Assembly (NCBI RefSeq): GCF_000204055.1 | Contig: NW_006768817.1 | Span: 554,365 to 618,364 of the forward strand | Length of the DNA stretch: 64,000 bases | Origin: Melampsora larici-populina 98AG31 | Taxonomy: Eukaryota > Basidiomycota > Pucciniomycetes > Pucciniales > Melampsoraceae | Direction: 5' to 3' | In this document: positions 10,982-24,484 of the stretch, piece after piece | Layout of the letters: each line of letters begins with the position of its first letter | How positions within the stretch are numbered: the stretch's first letter is position 1 | Made by a program: the position numbers and the translations under genes | Notes under the pieces: generated by a model | Database searches by the model: none | What the model was told of the DNA's origin: nothing | The model's input: only the letters and a program-made list of their open reading frames with translations

Positions 10982-11867
10982 GCCCGTCTAATTTATCAAT
11001 CCCACGAAGTCATCAAGCCGAGTTTCATTGCTTACTCGTGATCTGTGATCAACAAACAGTCAATCAAATGCTGAGATGCGAAAGCTACACCATCAGATTC
11101 TAGGAGCAAACTCTATTTCTGAGATCTCTGACTTATTCCTTGTAAAATGAGTTATCATCAATCCACAATTCAACCTCGAAGCATTTTGTGATGATCATTA
11201 TGCATCCTACCATGGGCTCTCATCCTTGCTACCCTTGTAAGAAACCTCATCAAGTGTCGCCCACATTCATTTATTAAGGCATGATGGTAAAACGACACTT
11301 CCCTTAGAGTATCCGCGGTAGTGAGGTTGATTGGAAACTGAACTATCAGCAAGTGTTCAAAGTGGATTGAGCCGTTTGGAAGGAAGAGATGAGAGCTGAA
11401 AAACAGAGATAATTGATCAAGATCGAATGTGGTGGCGGTAAATGGTTTTACATTCCAGATTTCCACCAATTTGTGAAGTGAACATTCAATTGACATACAA
11501 ACCTTGCTATAAACTCAATAGCCAATGCTACCAAAATTTCAAAATCCATGAAGCCGACTTGAAATCAGAACAAACAACAAAGCACCGGTGCGAAAAAGCC
11601 CAAGAAAGACTGCCGGACTACGCGTGGGTGGCGTTACGCCGCCTTCCGCTTCTCCTCATGCCGGAGAAGAAACCTCGACCCCAGTCCTGACGCCGCTTTC
11701 TCAGCCAATACCATACAAGTATCTAGGTTCAAATGTGAGTTCATCTGTGTTTCCCTGATAGTTTTCCTCACTGATCACTTTTCCTTGGTCCAATTTCACT
11801 CGTTTTAGACTTGTATTTCAAGTTGAAATACCTTAGTTGTCCTCCTTCCTCTCTTGCTGTACCCAAA
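10982..11867. other. Intergenic, no gene supported
   Basis: A minus-strand frame at 11170-11496 and a plus frame at 11442-11690 overlap each other; neither shows splice context, a signal peptide or a family motif. A short GC-rich patch (11590-11700) resembles the GC-rich islands around 7.5-9.4 kb. It holds the upstream region of the secreted-protein gene starting at 11868. Confidence 0.4.
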
Positions 11868-12530
11868 ATGCACCACGTCTTCCTCAAGATATACTTCCTA
11901 CTCTTTTCCCTATGGATTCATGACATTACAGCAGACGACGTAGTCATTACCGCAGATCGTGCGTGTGACGTAGGGTTTTCAATCGGCACAAACAACCACG
12001 CAGGTATGCAATTCATTTTGTATCTTCATAGCCTTATAGCTGAAACTCACGACGAACGACGTGTTTTGTGACTGTTCAAACTGAAAGAATGTAGACTGAC
12101 ATATTGGAAGACCAAAGAAACATTGATTTATAACTGCGAATATTCTAGTTGTTGGGCAGGCCGTGCGTATTCTTACCAATCAAGACCATCTTTAACATCG
12201 TCACGCTGATTAGCGGGCATCCATTTTATCTCTTGTAGCTCATCAATGGGTTCCAATGTCGGGATGTACACGTGAATCAGACAAACACGTGAGTGCTCAA
12301 CAGTGTGCGCAATACAAGTACACCGGGCAGAAGAACGTTTATAGTCAGTATCTTGAGTCTTAAGTCTTCCTTTCCTCATCAAGTGGCTTATTCAACCTCT
12401 ATCTTTCGCATCTGAATGGGGAATGTTCAGCTTGTGACAACCCCGGAGGGGTATCCTATACATGCACTTATGACCCTTCCACTGCGCCAGTCATGGGTCA
12501 GTCATATTTTGCAATCAACCAATTGGAGCT
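11868..12530 (+). CDS. Candidate small secreted cysteine-containing protein (only exon 1 secure)
   Basis: Exon 1 (11868-12003) encodes a clear signal peptide (residues 1-22, core IYFLLFSLWI) followed by DDVVITADRACDVGF and ends at a good GTATGC donor. About 400 bp further on, 12390-12490 encodes ECSACDNPGGVSYTC in an open frame that ends at a TGA near 12560; four closely spaced Cys with a Gly/Tyr core look like part of the same kind of protein. I could not find intermediate exons that keep one frame (candidate acceptors at TTCTAG near 12149 and CTTGTAG near 12239), so the 3' structure is a guess and the gene could be decayed. Small secreted Cys proteins of rusts are often effector candidates, but nothing here proves that role. 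Confidence 0.45.
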
Positions 12531-12564
12531 TATTTGGCTGAAGAAAATTTTCCCCCTTTGATCA

Positions 12565-13518
12565 GCATGTCTTAAATGCAAACCAAAACACTGAAGGATC
12601 ACACGAAAAGAACTTGACCTGCGGATCGCGTATATTCTAATAGTAATAGAAGAGAGAAATTTGTAAGACTCACGGGTTCAAGATGGTCCCTTGCCCAAAT
12701 CTCATGTCTTGACACATTCCCTTGAATCAGAAAAAGTCATTGAATCTGTCATAATCTGATTGCACAACTCAGGATCAAATATCTCATTACAATCAAGGTT
12801 TACTGTTGCTAACTACTAACTAACAATGACATACACGTTGATTTCATTGAACAATGTGTCTTGGACACTATTTCACTACGTCTTTCTATCTGGAGCACCC
12901 AGATACACATAAAGAGAAAAGAACTGGGAGGGAAAGAGTCGTCCCTCCTTTGCTGTTCCAGTATGTAATTGGGATCCGCCAACCTAGCGACTATTCCAGA
13001 AATTGTTGCATAACACACAAGTCACATTGGCAGTCTTGCTATCTAAGCTCAGCTTTCTGCATGTGCGGCAACCATGTACTCCCACAACCTTCATAATCCC
13101 TTGTTCAAACTTTGTGCAGGCGGAATGCCAAATATCTATTAGTATCATCATATGTTGGATTGAAGTTTGATGCAGGTTGATCAAATTCCATCAATTCTGA
13201 TCAGTTATTGACATACCACTTCCGTTGGCTCAGAAATCCATTCATAAGATCACTTTACATTCCAGCAAGTCAGTTGTAGGTTCAAGAAGTACTGAGGTTG
13301 TCATATCTGACTTATACTCTCAGCCTGGTTTCATGATTTATCAGAAAACTCAAAAGGATGATAAAAATTGAGAATCAGTCAACTCCATGAAAGAAATCAA
13401 ACCATATCTTTTTACACAATGCAAACTTTGACAATCAAATCCTATTATAAAAGTATCTATCTGTCATCATCACATACAATATCTTTTTTTGTGGTGTGTT
13501 ATTGTAAAAAAAACCCTA
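12565..13518. other. Intergenic, nothing recognised
   Basis: AT-rich DNA between the secreted-protein candidate and the 3' end of the nucleoporin gene. No frame has codon content or splice context that I would defend. Confidence 0.5.
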
Positions 13519-16500
13519 TCAAATCACTTCTGATCCAGTACGTCTTAAAGCTTTAACAAATCCATTGACTGCACAACGTTGAGTCCACAATAACTTATCG
13601 GATTCTTGTAAATCTCTTAAATTAATGAAATCATTCGTATAATCATATTTATGTATCACCAATGAAACCGAAGTAGATGTATTGGTCAAGTTGGACATCA
13701 TTTCATTCATGCAAACCTAAGAAATTCCAAAAGTTAATAAACGTTAGAAACTACAGAGCGAAGAGGAATCGTCAAGATTTGAAATGACTGACTTCTTGTT
13801 TCATACCATTTCCAACCCTTCCACGTAAATTCTTGCTATCATATAGCAATGGGATTTCTCGTAACAAGTTCGGTAAAACAGATTCAAGCAAGAACTTAAG
13901 TTCATGATTTGATTGAATTGGAACCTGAACAGTTTTCCTAAGTAAGATAGGAAGTTGTTCAACAACCTTTACATACTCCAAAAAGATCTACAAAACAGAA
14001 TGGATCAGTTCAAGATTCATTCTAATCTTTTACAACAAAATCACAAACAACAAACCTTTCCTCCCGAAGGCCAATCGGCAACATTGTCAGAAGACAAGCC
14101 TTCGAATAATCGCTTCAACTCCGAAAGATCTCCTCTAATCACTGCTTCTGGTGCCAATTCATTTACAACCACCCGATGTGCATCCGTAAACTTTTCCGCT
14201 TTCATCAACCAGCGGTATTGATCATATAGACGATTTTCGTATTGAGCTAACTCAGCCTGTTATCCAAAAGATCGAGTAGTGAATGCATTTAGTAATAGGA
14301 CAAAAAGGTTGTTTGTTCCCTTCCAAAAAATCATTTGGGACTCACACGAGCGGTATATATCCAACACGAGGGTATTTTGAGGGTCTTTTTCAAGAAAGCT
14401 TCGGTCTCTTCATCGAGCAATTGTATGTTCTTGCTGAGAAAGTTTTCAACGGCTGCCTTTCGACTATTGAAATCAACATGTGTGGCAAGTCAGTGAATAT
14501 TCTTTGCGAACATTTATAAAACAATGCAAAAAAAGATAACTTACCGCTCTGGAACTTCGAGGTGAAGTAAGATAAAGACAGCCCACTTATGCAAGCCTAA
14601 GCGACTGAGTTGGCATGCATAATTTGTAGTCAAGATATCAGCAGTTGCACTATTCCCTTCAACAGCACCCTCATCATCGTCCATGTCCCCAATAATAATC
14701 TCCCGGTCTTCGAAATCCCTCACTCTCATAACTCTTGACAAAACATTATAAAGATGCCATGGCATACGATAATCAAATGGTGAAGGTCCAAATCCTTTTG
14801 GTTCCAAGACAGTTTCTAAACCATAAGTTGAGTCTACAAACATCTTGATCAAATGAAACATTGCATCATGTATCGGTTCTTGTGAATTTATTTTCCACTC
14901 AAGAGTTGAATCATCAGTCAAACTTCGATCTTGCTTTTCGATATACCACGGTAGAGGTGGACTGGCCAATGAGTCCTTTGAGAAAGCTTCTTCATAAGTC
15001 TTGACTGCATACCAAAAGTTAACATGAGAAGCCTGAAACCAAAAGTGAATCCCCAAATTACGTTTCCAGTCCAAGTGTTCCGCAATCCTGATGTCATCGC
15101 TAGTATCAACATGCAAGGATTTGTTACCAAATCCGCGAGAGAAAGTGACGTTGCCAGACATCAGCTCGTAGATTTTTCGTAGATCTCGATCGATGTAAGC
15201 ATCGGTCCGTAGTTCATGCCATACAATGTTCTGTTGTAATATGTCAGACTTGAATGACGGATCGCTACGGCCACATTGGGCAAGTAGAGTTGCAAGTCGA
15301 TAATTATTGGCTTGAATCGCCGCATTACAAGCTCTTTCGATTTGGTTACCCGTCAATAGTTTGAAGATTCCACGGAAAGGACTTTTGCTTTCATCGCTGG
15401 CTGATGAAGATCGAAGATCCTGCTCTACTGAAGACAAGACAGTGCGTTGTAACCATTGAGAAAAACTGTCTTCCCTTCTGACACTTTTTATCCTTTCAAT
15501 GACCTCGGGTGCAGCTCCCTTGGGCAAACGTAAATCAAGTTCGTCGTACAAAGCTGAACATAATCTCCAGACATTCAAATCATTGGATCGATCAGTCTTG
15601 TCATGTGCAGCAATAAAGTGTCGGAACCGAAGCTGAGAGTTGGTAGTCATGACCGGAATGCCATCTTCGGTGTTGATACTGGTATTACGAAGTTGCACTT
15701 GAAGTAAACACTCTGCGGACTCGATTTCTTTTGACTGTTACAGGAAGACAGAGTGGTATTCAGTGTACATAGCTGGGAAGAGAAGGCAAAAGATCAATGA
15801 CCAGTCAGAATACAAAACAATCACACACCAGAGCAAATGTGCTTGTGGGAACAGTTCTTAGAGTTAACTCAGATCCAGTGACTGATGGTCTAATGACGCA
15901 TGCCAAACAGATACGGTCAGTATTCCTTTCGAAACTCACACATGATAATTAGGTGATAAACATACAACTCAGACTTCAACATATTACCAATGTGGCCGTC
16001 CTTGAAGTGGATCAATTGATCAGATCGATTACTCCAAGAGATCCGAAATGATCGAGCCAGAGCCAAGGCGATATTGGTCGATGATCCCTCGTGACCATAC
16101 AAAATGGACTTGGAAAGAGGGATTTGTTTAGAGTAGCGCTTGGGGGCAGGGATACGCTTCTTGAGTACATTTGTATCGCGTGCGATAGTCTTGGAAGGAT
16201 ACTGAGCGGTCGAAGACTAGCGAGAAGAAACAACTTAGTCATCGAAGAAACATGAAGAAGCAGTGCAACGTACAATATCTTCCATCTGGTGGTCATTGAC
16301 TTTGCTCAAAGTCTGCGACTTGGGATTAGTCAAAGCTTGTCGAGATACGTTACCGGCATGTCGTTCTGCGTAGTGAGGGCGTGCGACCATAGCCGGTTTC
16401 GGCTTATGTACGGGAGCTGGACCGGCGAACAAGCTAGCCTGCATGACTGCTACTTTCTTAGACTCGATTCCGAGTTGAGCTCTCCAATTTTGGGACCGAG

Positions 16501-19500
16501 AAGGAGGTTCCATGTTTGATTGGGAGTCCTCAGCCGAATCACTGACTTCGCGTGGTCGTTTCTTCCCTAACGGATTGATCGGTACATCATCCCCATCGCT
16601 TCCCGTGATGCATGATGTGGAGTCACCGTGCGAGCCATCTTCTGATCGATCACTGCCTTCAGATACATCGAACACTCGACCTTCCTGCTCAGCTTCGTCT
16701 TCATCGCCAAATAGCATCATTTGAGGGGGGCCATCTTCTTCCTCTGAGATCATACCTTTGTCGGGCGCAGTTCTTGTGCCTCTTTTATAGCGGACTGCTT
16801 TCTGTTGGGGTCGGTCTGATGAATCCTCAGAAGAAGTGAACTGGCTATCGTTTTCAGTGTCTTCGTCGCCACCAGTTGCTGGATGACCATCATCGCTGTC
16901 TTCTTCGCTATCATCTATCCCGTAAGTGGTGAAGTGTTCTACCATGAAGGTCCACTGACCAGTTTTTGCGTCATATTCGATAAATTTGGTATCTTCACTC
17001 TTCATTAGCCGCTTGGTGAATTGTTTGACCCTGGTATGAGAAGAATCTTTAAGTGGCTCTCTCGTAGCTTTATCTAAAGCCCAACAATTTTCCAAAGTGA
17101 TGACCGCAGGCACATTGAGCCCTTCACCTACTGCAGGCTTGTCCAGCGGGTCGTCTGGGTAAACACTGCAAAGGGATTGTTTGAACACAATGACCTCGCC
17201 ACATAGGTCATCTTCCAGATTAGGTATGCCAGTCAGATCGACGTCCTCTTGAAATTGAATTTGACCGAATCCTTTTCGGCCGACTAAAAAGTTGGGAACA
17301 GACTTGAGATCCCTGCGACTCAGAAGTTGAAGATCATGTATGGCAGGGACCGTCCAGTATTCACCCGCTTTGGCTTTCTCTTTAGTCGTCACTACAATAG
17401 TATCTCCAAGAGCAGAGGAGCCGTCTAACGGCACGCTTTTGTCTACACGAGGCGAATTTGTTTGAGAGTTGATGGTATGGGTAGGTGATTTATTTGTCAT
17501 TGGTGTACCAGCTGCCTTTGAATGATGACCGGATTTGTCGGCGACAGATTGTGAAGTGTGAGCGGCATGATAGTTTCTTGAAAACGTTTGATGAGCCGCA
17601 GCTTCAGCATCGGGATCAAAAACAGGCGGGTTGTTCGATTTCGCGGGGTTCCTGGGAGGTGGAGTGCTACCGATAGGCCCAGGAGATCCATTGAGAGTCG
17701 CACTTCGATCACGGAGCATGGAGAAAAGTGTATTGGGATCTATGGTGAGTTTTTTAGGGCTGGGTCTAACTATAAACGCCTTCGGACTCAAAAGTGTTTC
17801 TTCAGCCGGACGACCATAGGCTGAGGAGCGCGAGACTGTAGATGCCATATTGGAAGAGCTATGAGAAGCAGCCATAGGACTACCGCTGTTGATACTCTTG
17901 GCAGGACTAGTCGAACGAGCAAAACCTCTGAGTTTGGTGATTTTCGTATTAGGACGAGGGATTGGCTTGAAGTCGATCGTCGGTAGGGTTTTCTTGATGG
18001 GGATGGCGGGCCTAGATCCGCCAGAGTTTCCATGATTGGCAAAGATAGGATTATTGCCGTATGCACCTTGATCTATGTGGGCCTGTAGCATCGGTTGATT
18101 GCTTTGCTGACTTTGGAAGAGACCGTTTGATGCACCTTGTTGACTGTTTTGTAGTCCATTCGTAGATCCGAATAAGCTACTATTGTTGTTGTTGTTGTTA
18201 CCAAAGGAAAATCCGGGGGTAGCTTGCGAGGAACCAAAGAGCCCCCCGCCCGTCGGGTTCGAAAAGTTGTTCGTGTTCTGCTGGGTTGCAGGCTTATTAC
18301 CAAATAGCGAATTGCTGTTGTTAGTGAGGGGTTTCTGCCCAAAGAGACCACCGGCTGCATTGTTGTTATTATTATTATTGTTATTATTATTGTTTCCAAA
18401 TAAGCCACCGGAAGGAGCTCCGAATAGATTGTTGTTGTTGGTTCCAGTATTGCCGAACAATCCGCCAGACTGCGCAGGCTGTTGCTGTTGTTGAGCATTA
18501 TTGTTATTGCCGAATAAGCCACCTCCAGAGTTTTGCGCAGGTTGCGCATTGTTGCCAAACAAACCACCAGTACCAGTTTGAGCGGGTTGCTGATTGTTTT
18601 GCCCGAATCCGAACGGGTTGGCAGCGGCTCCCTGATTTGCTTGCGGCTGTCCAAATGGCGAGTTGGTCTGACCAGTAGAGCCGAAAAGCCCACCGGGCTT
18701 GGCCGCCGTGTTTTGAGTGTTATTGGCACCTATCGAACAAAAAAAGGATACTATCTGTAAGTTCACATTCGCAGACATGCGCGGGAGAAGCGAAGATAAA
18801 CATGAAAGATTGACGCACCGAACAAGCCAGTGGTACCAGTATTCGTATTGTTGGTTTGTCCAAAAAGGCCAGTCGATGGTTGGCTTTGGTTGGTCTGCGC
18901 TCCGAAAAGCCCACCTTGAGGTTGAGTGGTATTTTGGCCAAAGAGATTGTTCGTGGCAGGAGCCGGAGCAGCTCCTCCAAAGGTGGTGTTCGTATTCCCA
19001 AATATACTGGGTTTTGCAGGCTGAGTTCCAAAAGCATTCGAAGTAGGATTGGAGTTGAAGAGAGAATTACCCCCAAATGCATTGGAAGGTTGCGCGGCCG
19101 GGGCACCGAAGGGACTGTTGGTGGTGTCTATGAAGAAAAAACTCGCGTTAAGATTCGCAATATGATAAGCAAGGAAATCATGCCAGGAAGCGGAAAACCT
19201 ACTTTGCGCTTGGCCAAAAGTGTTCGTAGTCGCAGCCGCTGGTTGCCCAAAGATATTGTTGGTGGGTGCCTGTGTACCAAAGGCATTACCAGCTGGAGCG
19301 GTGTTCCCAAATAGACCAGTTTGTTGTTGCGGTTGATTGAATCCACCGGCTTGATTTGTGTTGGCTGTGGCATTGAATCCACCGAAGCCAGTTTGCTGCT
19401 GCTGTGGTTGTTGAGCACCGAACGCGCCGCCCAAAGTGTTTGTTGGGACAGCGGTTTTACGACCCTGTGTATAATCTTGGAACCTCAACTCTTCAAAACT

Positions 19501-20446
19501 CCAATTCTTATAAGCGTCCATGGCCACAATGGAGTTAAAGGTAGATTTCTGACTTGGCGTCGATTCATTTTCCACCATGGTATGAGGAGCATACAAAGGG
19601 TTGGCCGTCCCATTTTGCGCTGCTACCGGATTCGTCGCGCCAAACGGAGATGGTGTGGCTACAAGAATGATGTCAGAAAGACATGATAGATAATGATCAT
19701 GTTGATTCTACATACCAGTCTGACCAAATGTGCTACCGAACCCCGTAGTAGCAGCACCAAACGTGTTAGTGGCCGCAGGTTTGGCACCGAAGAGACCAGT
19801 ACCGGTATTGGCGTTGTTGGCAGCGGGTGCGGCAGTCCCAAATCCTCCAAAGGTGGTCGAAGCAGCTGGAGCTAGATTGGAAAGTCAAAGTCAAACGACG
19901 GATCAGTATCTTGACAAAAAATGAAATAAGATAAGACACCACAAACCTCCGAAGCCACCGAAGCTTGAGGATGCAGCGGGTTGGGTTTGAGCTGGTGCCC
20001 CGAAAAGGTTCGAAGGATTTTGTTGTGGCTGTCCGAAAGCATTGGAAGCGGCAGGAGCAGCACCAAAGGGACTAGCTGAAGTAGAGGCGCCGAAAGTGTC
20101 TAGTAGGTGAAAAAGAGACTGTCAGGTTTTGCGGACTTCAAGGTACATCTAAACGATAAACTGATCGGGGTCAGATGACATCCTAACTCAACTGGCACCA
20201 AATCCTGTGGATGCGGGTTGTCCGAATGGGGTAGGAGCCGCGGCCTGCTGTTGTGGTTGACCAAAAGCTAAATGCGATATACGTAAGTAAACCCGTATGT
20301 TGGTAGAATATAAAAGAAGTATATAAACCATTAAAACCACCGGCTGCAGGCTGAGCAGCACCAAATATTCCTCCGGTTTGAGGTTGTTGTGATTGTTGAT
20401 TGTTAGTGCCAAAGCCACCAAAGCTATTGTTGGACGCGCCAAACAT
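13519..20446 (-). CDS. NUP145: Nup98-Nup96 nucleoporin precursor (self-cleaving)
   Basis: Fourteen minus-strand exons (20329-20446, 20193-20267, 19947-20099, 19716-19871, 19203-19658, 18819-19127, 16274-18729, 15966-16216, 15829-15889, 14545-15734, 14346-14463, 14056-14256, 13793-13987, 13519-13716) total 5937 nt, 1978 residues, with every phase consistent. Residues 1 to about 640 are FG/GLFG repeats (12 exact GLFG) with poly-Asn runs, which form the permeability barrier of the nuclear pore. Residues about 195-232 hold a GLEBS motif (AMDAYKNWSFEELRFQDY), the Rae1/Gle2 docking site used in mRNA export. The autoproteolytic domain ends at VEHFTTYG, so cleavage should fall between Phe1022 and Thr1023. 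The usual nucleophile is Ser (HFS); Thr could also serve. The remaining about 955 residues are the Nup96 alpha-solenoid of the Y-complex (FRISWSN start, FYAVK-type helices, VFILLHLEVPER, VCMNEM). One transcript thus yields a peripheral FG nucleoporin and a scaffold subunit. Intact. Confidence 0.95.
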
Positions 20447-21133
20447 GGCTGCGAAGTTAAAGGGAGTAATTCACGGCGTGTTCGTAGTTTCGATAAATGG
20501 TTTGAGATCGATCGATCGAAGTGACAGTAAGTCTTGATTTGATGGTTGCTTGATCGATTCAAGTTTTGATGATGATGATGATCTGAATGGGAAGAGTGTT
20601 CTTGTTCTGGAGAAAGAAGATGACTGAGTTGAAGGGTTAAAGTCGAGATCAGCTTTTTGAAATAAAACTCAAAAACCTCATCCAATCAAAAACACTTTCC
20701 CGTGATACTCCTACATACTCGGGTAACAGGGCCAGCAGTACCCGCCCCGATCACACTGTTCTTCATCTTGAACCACAAACAGAGCCGGCTCTCTTAGGAC
20801 ATTGACAGTGCATTGGTCAAGTCGTAGGCTCTCAAATAAGTTCAATATCATCATGAACTTCAGGCCAAGATCTCACTGTGCGTTTTGACACCCAGTTTGA
20901 GCTGGTAATTCGAGCTTTTATTTTAAATAGTTGACATCATATTTTCTTAATCAGATTCATTTTGAATCATGCCCCAAGAAACATCGACGAAAAGCAGAGT
21001 ACAAAGACTTCTTGTCATGAGAAAAAGTCAAACCAAAGATGAAGGCTTAAAATAAGTTGAGATTTATCTACAATCAAGTAAAGAAAGATGATGGTTTGTG
21101 ATATTATTTACAATGTTTCAGTTTAAATCCGAT
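20447..21133. other. Upstream region of the Nup98-Nup96 gene
   Basis: This is the promoter-side gap between the Nup98-Nup96 start (20446) and the 3' end of the next minus gene. It contains a short (gat)n run at about 20566-20582 and no other distinct motif that I can support. Confidence 0.5.
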
Positions 21134-21923
21134 CTATACTTCTCGAGTTACTTCTCGAGTTTGAGGTTCAGAATCAACAACAACAGGAACCACAGGAGTT
21201 GGATTTAATCTTTGTGATTGTCTTGATGCTTTAGCTCTTTTCCGCTCTTTCTCTTCTGCAATCGAATGTTCAATTCCTCGAAGACTCATCGCAAGAACAG
21301 ACAAGATGAGAAGGAATCCGATGACTTTATTAATCGATGAATTCGTAATCATGAAATTAATCAGTTTACGTTCAGTGATATCATGTTTGATGTTACTAAG
21401 AAATCCGCTTTCAAAAGCACTTACTTGAAGAGATCACGATGGCTGCGATAGCACCAGACGATAAACCACTTCCATCTTCGTCGTCATCAGAATGTATAGG
21501 TGGGGAACCAGGTGGCGAATTAGGTGAATTGTTGGGAGATTGGGTTATCGCCGGGTTTGCATTTCCGGGAGCCACTGGAGATGGATTTGCAGCAGGAGCC
21601 GCTGGAGGTGGATTGGTACTGGTAGGAAGCGCTGTGGAGGTTGTTGAGTTGCTCGCACTCGCTCTTACAGAAGTTTGGCCAGCTTGATAAAAAGGTTTCC
21701 TCAACCCGTCGTCCTGGTTAATGGTTGATTTAGAAGTAAGATCGCTTCCTAATGATGAATCAAAGTCCGGGACGGTAGGTTCTACAATACTAGATGCCAA
21801 GTCTGGAATCGGATTTGAACGAGCTGAAGGCGAGAGAGACAGACAAAAGAAAAGTAAAAGGATTGCTCTTTGCTTCGTCCGTCTTGAAGAAATGTTCTTA
21901 AAGTTCTTGAGACAGATTTCCAT
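21134..21923 (-). CDS. Mucin-like single-pass membrane protein
   Basis: Two exons, 21425-21923 and 21134-21324 (690 nt, 229 residues). The intron runs from GTAAGT to ATTAATAAAG. This acceptor was chosen because it alone restores frame and completes the helix (GAIAAIVISS joined to IIGFLLILSVLAMSL, about residues 157-182). An N-terminal hydrophobic segment (about 20-36, AILLLFFCLSLSPSARS) acts as signal peptide or anchor. The ectodomain (about 37-145) is rich in Ser, Thr, Pro, Ala and Asn with PNNSPNSPPGSPP and an acidic DDDED just before the helix, which suggests heavy O-glycosylation. The cytosolic tail is basic (EEKERKRAKASRQSQR). Cell-wall or stress-sensor proteins of the Wsc/Mid2 kind have the same plan, but there is no WSC domain, so I give only the architecture. 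Function unknown. Confidence 0.7.
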
Positions 21924-22829
21924 TTTTAATAGGTAAGATAGTAACTTGAAAATTCTCTTCCGATCGCTTTGAGGTTCAATTGCAGAGTGTGTACAACCAA
22001 AGATTGGTGAAAGCTCAACAGTGAGAATCAGTATTCAAAAAACTTCTATCCCAGGATTTGGTTTAATTGAAATTTAATTGGAATACTATCGATCAGCCTG
22101 CTGAAGTGGAATTGAGGAATAAATGAGAAAATGAATTGTCGGCTCGAAGTATTTCTTGAATGAAACCCATGATCGACCGAGGTGAGATCAAGGTTGAAGG
22201 CATCTCAGCGTGGAATCGATCACATCTTTACGCTTAATCGAATCTCGGTCTCTAAGCTTGAAAGCTCGCTATTGATAAGAGGTTGTTGGGCTGGTAGATA
22301 GGACATCGGATAAATAACTTTTTGAGTTATGAGCATTGGAAACGTTGGTGATTGAGCTTATAGATAACAAACTGATGAGAGTTGATGTCTGAACTTTGAA
22401 GTTTCCCGTTTGACCAGATCAAGTCACAAAGCTCGGGGGCGGTACATAGCAGCCCCGCGGGCGGTGACGGATAGAACCCCAATCAAAAGGGCCATTCAGG
22501 TCCATTTTATACTTATAGCAGCATTAGATGGGTTCTTGATGGTCCCCAAGATCTCAATAAATATCTCATACGGACCCATTCAAATTCCTGACGTGATACG
22601 GTGAAGGAACTATGAGAGCTATGAGGCGCTGAGTTCAACGCAAATGATGTGTAAATGTCATACAATGGTAATCTTGAAAGCTACCGGGATGACTCCCAAG
22701 TGTTGACAAAGTGGTGGTAATTCGTGGGGATTTTATTACCTGGCATCAGAATGGACTCTCAAAATGCTTTGAATGATTGGCAATGAGTCAACTCAAGATA
22801 TTGTTGAAACCAAAACACATTGGATAGGT
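21924..22829. other. Intergenic, nothing recognised
   Basis: AT-rich apart from a 50-bp GC patch at 22431-22480. No gene, no clear repeat ends. Confidence 0.5.
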
Positions 22830-22953
22830 GACCTTTATGATTGCTATAGCTTTGATTATTTACATTGAATTTACATTGGTATTTCTATGTAAGAAATGAG
22901 AAAAAGTGAGTCTTACATGAAAATATTTTTAATCCTTGTGAATTGAATTTGAT

Positions 22954-23344
22954 TCATTTAGAACGCTGCCAAGGTCCACCACCCCCATCTCCACCAGGCA
23001 TTTTCTTGGGTCCTCCTCCCATACTCATCATTTGATGATCCAATTTTTTTCCTACTGTTCTTTCTTTTCAAAGCTAATAAATAATACCGGTGAAAAAACC
23101 TAATGATAAAAACAATTCTTCATGGTTTGATATTTGGAAAAGAAAGCTCGCAGGAGTAAAAGGACGAATGTCAGATTGACTTGATAAAGGTGAAGTGATC
23201 AATGGTGTTTCTTCACTTCTTTGAATGCCTTTATCATTCTGATCTGCTCGATTTCATAAAAGAATTCCATCAAAAGCTCCAAATAATATGGTGATGATTA
23301 GAGTAAGAGTAATATATGAAACAAGGCGTAATATGAGACATCAT
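22954..23344 (-). pseudogene. Decayed copy A of a small secreted Gly-rich protein gene
   Basis: This is the left copy of the inverted pair. The start region (MSHITPCF) is kept, but a net 4-bp length change inside the signal-peptide codons and a following in-frame TGA break it. Downstream the frame reads QRSEETPLI.. and RPFTPASFLFQISNHEE, and the C-terminus is MMSMGGGPKKMPGGDG. A very short intron-like gap (GTATTA..CAGTAG) precedes the Gly-rich end. The family is not recognised, and the right copy (24485-24874) is the better guide to the signal peptide. Confidence 0.6.
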
Positions 23345-24484
23345 CTTGGTTGGGTTTTGAAATAGTTTCTCATGAATTTCAAGATGTGATTCTACAATTT
23401 GAAAGAGAAGAAGAAAAATACGTGATTTATAAAAACGTTTTTTAACGATATACTTGATGATCAATCCAAAGGAAATATATATATGGCTATGATATAGGTT
23501 AGGATGGGTTTGATAGAGATATAAGAATGATGACTTTGAGAAGTCTTTGTGGTCAAATGAGAGAGGATTTATAAGCAAATCAGTCTCCAATTGACTATCT
23601 GCAAAGGCCAGCTACATGTTTAAATATGGATGTGAGGCTTTCTGTCCAGTTTTTTACATTCATCTTGAATGGACCTACAGCTGAAAGAGCAAGGTTCTAT
23701 TGAACATTGGTACATATACCAAGTAACTTTCATCATGATCAAATCTATCAAGGCAAAAGACCTACTACATGATCCAGCCTATTCCAGGTATTGAAGTTTA
23801 AGCCATGTGAAGGTGAACAGGTGGTTTCAATTGGCTTTTTGTCTTAGACTTAACTGTTGATGTTTACACCAAAGGTTTACTCCATGCCATTAAATCCAAT
23901 TGACTCGCTTACACAAATTAGTCAAGGTATAACTGTTCATTGAGCAACAGGGTGTCAAAGTACAATGAGAGAGATCCAATTCATGAGTCAGTGGTCAGTT
24001 GCTGAGAGTCTTGAGATAAGAAATGCTCCAAAATTCCAATTCTGTTTCATCTTGAGATTCCCTAAAAATGAACAGGGTTTTGGATATTATCAATCTGGCA
24101 AGAAGCAATAGTCAAGTAAGCAAAATGATCCTCCATGGCCATCTTGATGCGTCAACAGAAAGTTGTGCCTGTGTCACTCTTGCCTTTGGCCTCTACAGTT
24201 TCAAAGACAACATTAGAGTATAGATTTTGCTATATAGATATCAAGCCTTTCTCATTAGACTACAAACATTTTTCAACATCTTATTCCAATCAAACCCGTC
24301 ATAACTTACATCTATCTCATATATCCATCCATATATAGGTTCCCTTGTGATTTGACAGCATTTAGTATATATTAAAACACCTTTATGAATCATTAAGTTT
24401 CCATCAACTTTTTATTTATTTCTATTTTGAATTGTAAAATTACTTCTTGTACTTCAAAAACTAATTCAATACCCAACCAATTTG

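Noticed and set aside
18183..18494. Leu-rich plus-strand frame
   Set aside because: Antisense of the poly-Asn/GLFG region of the Nup98 gene, whose minus-strand exons are in perfect phase.
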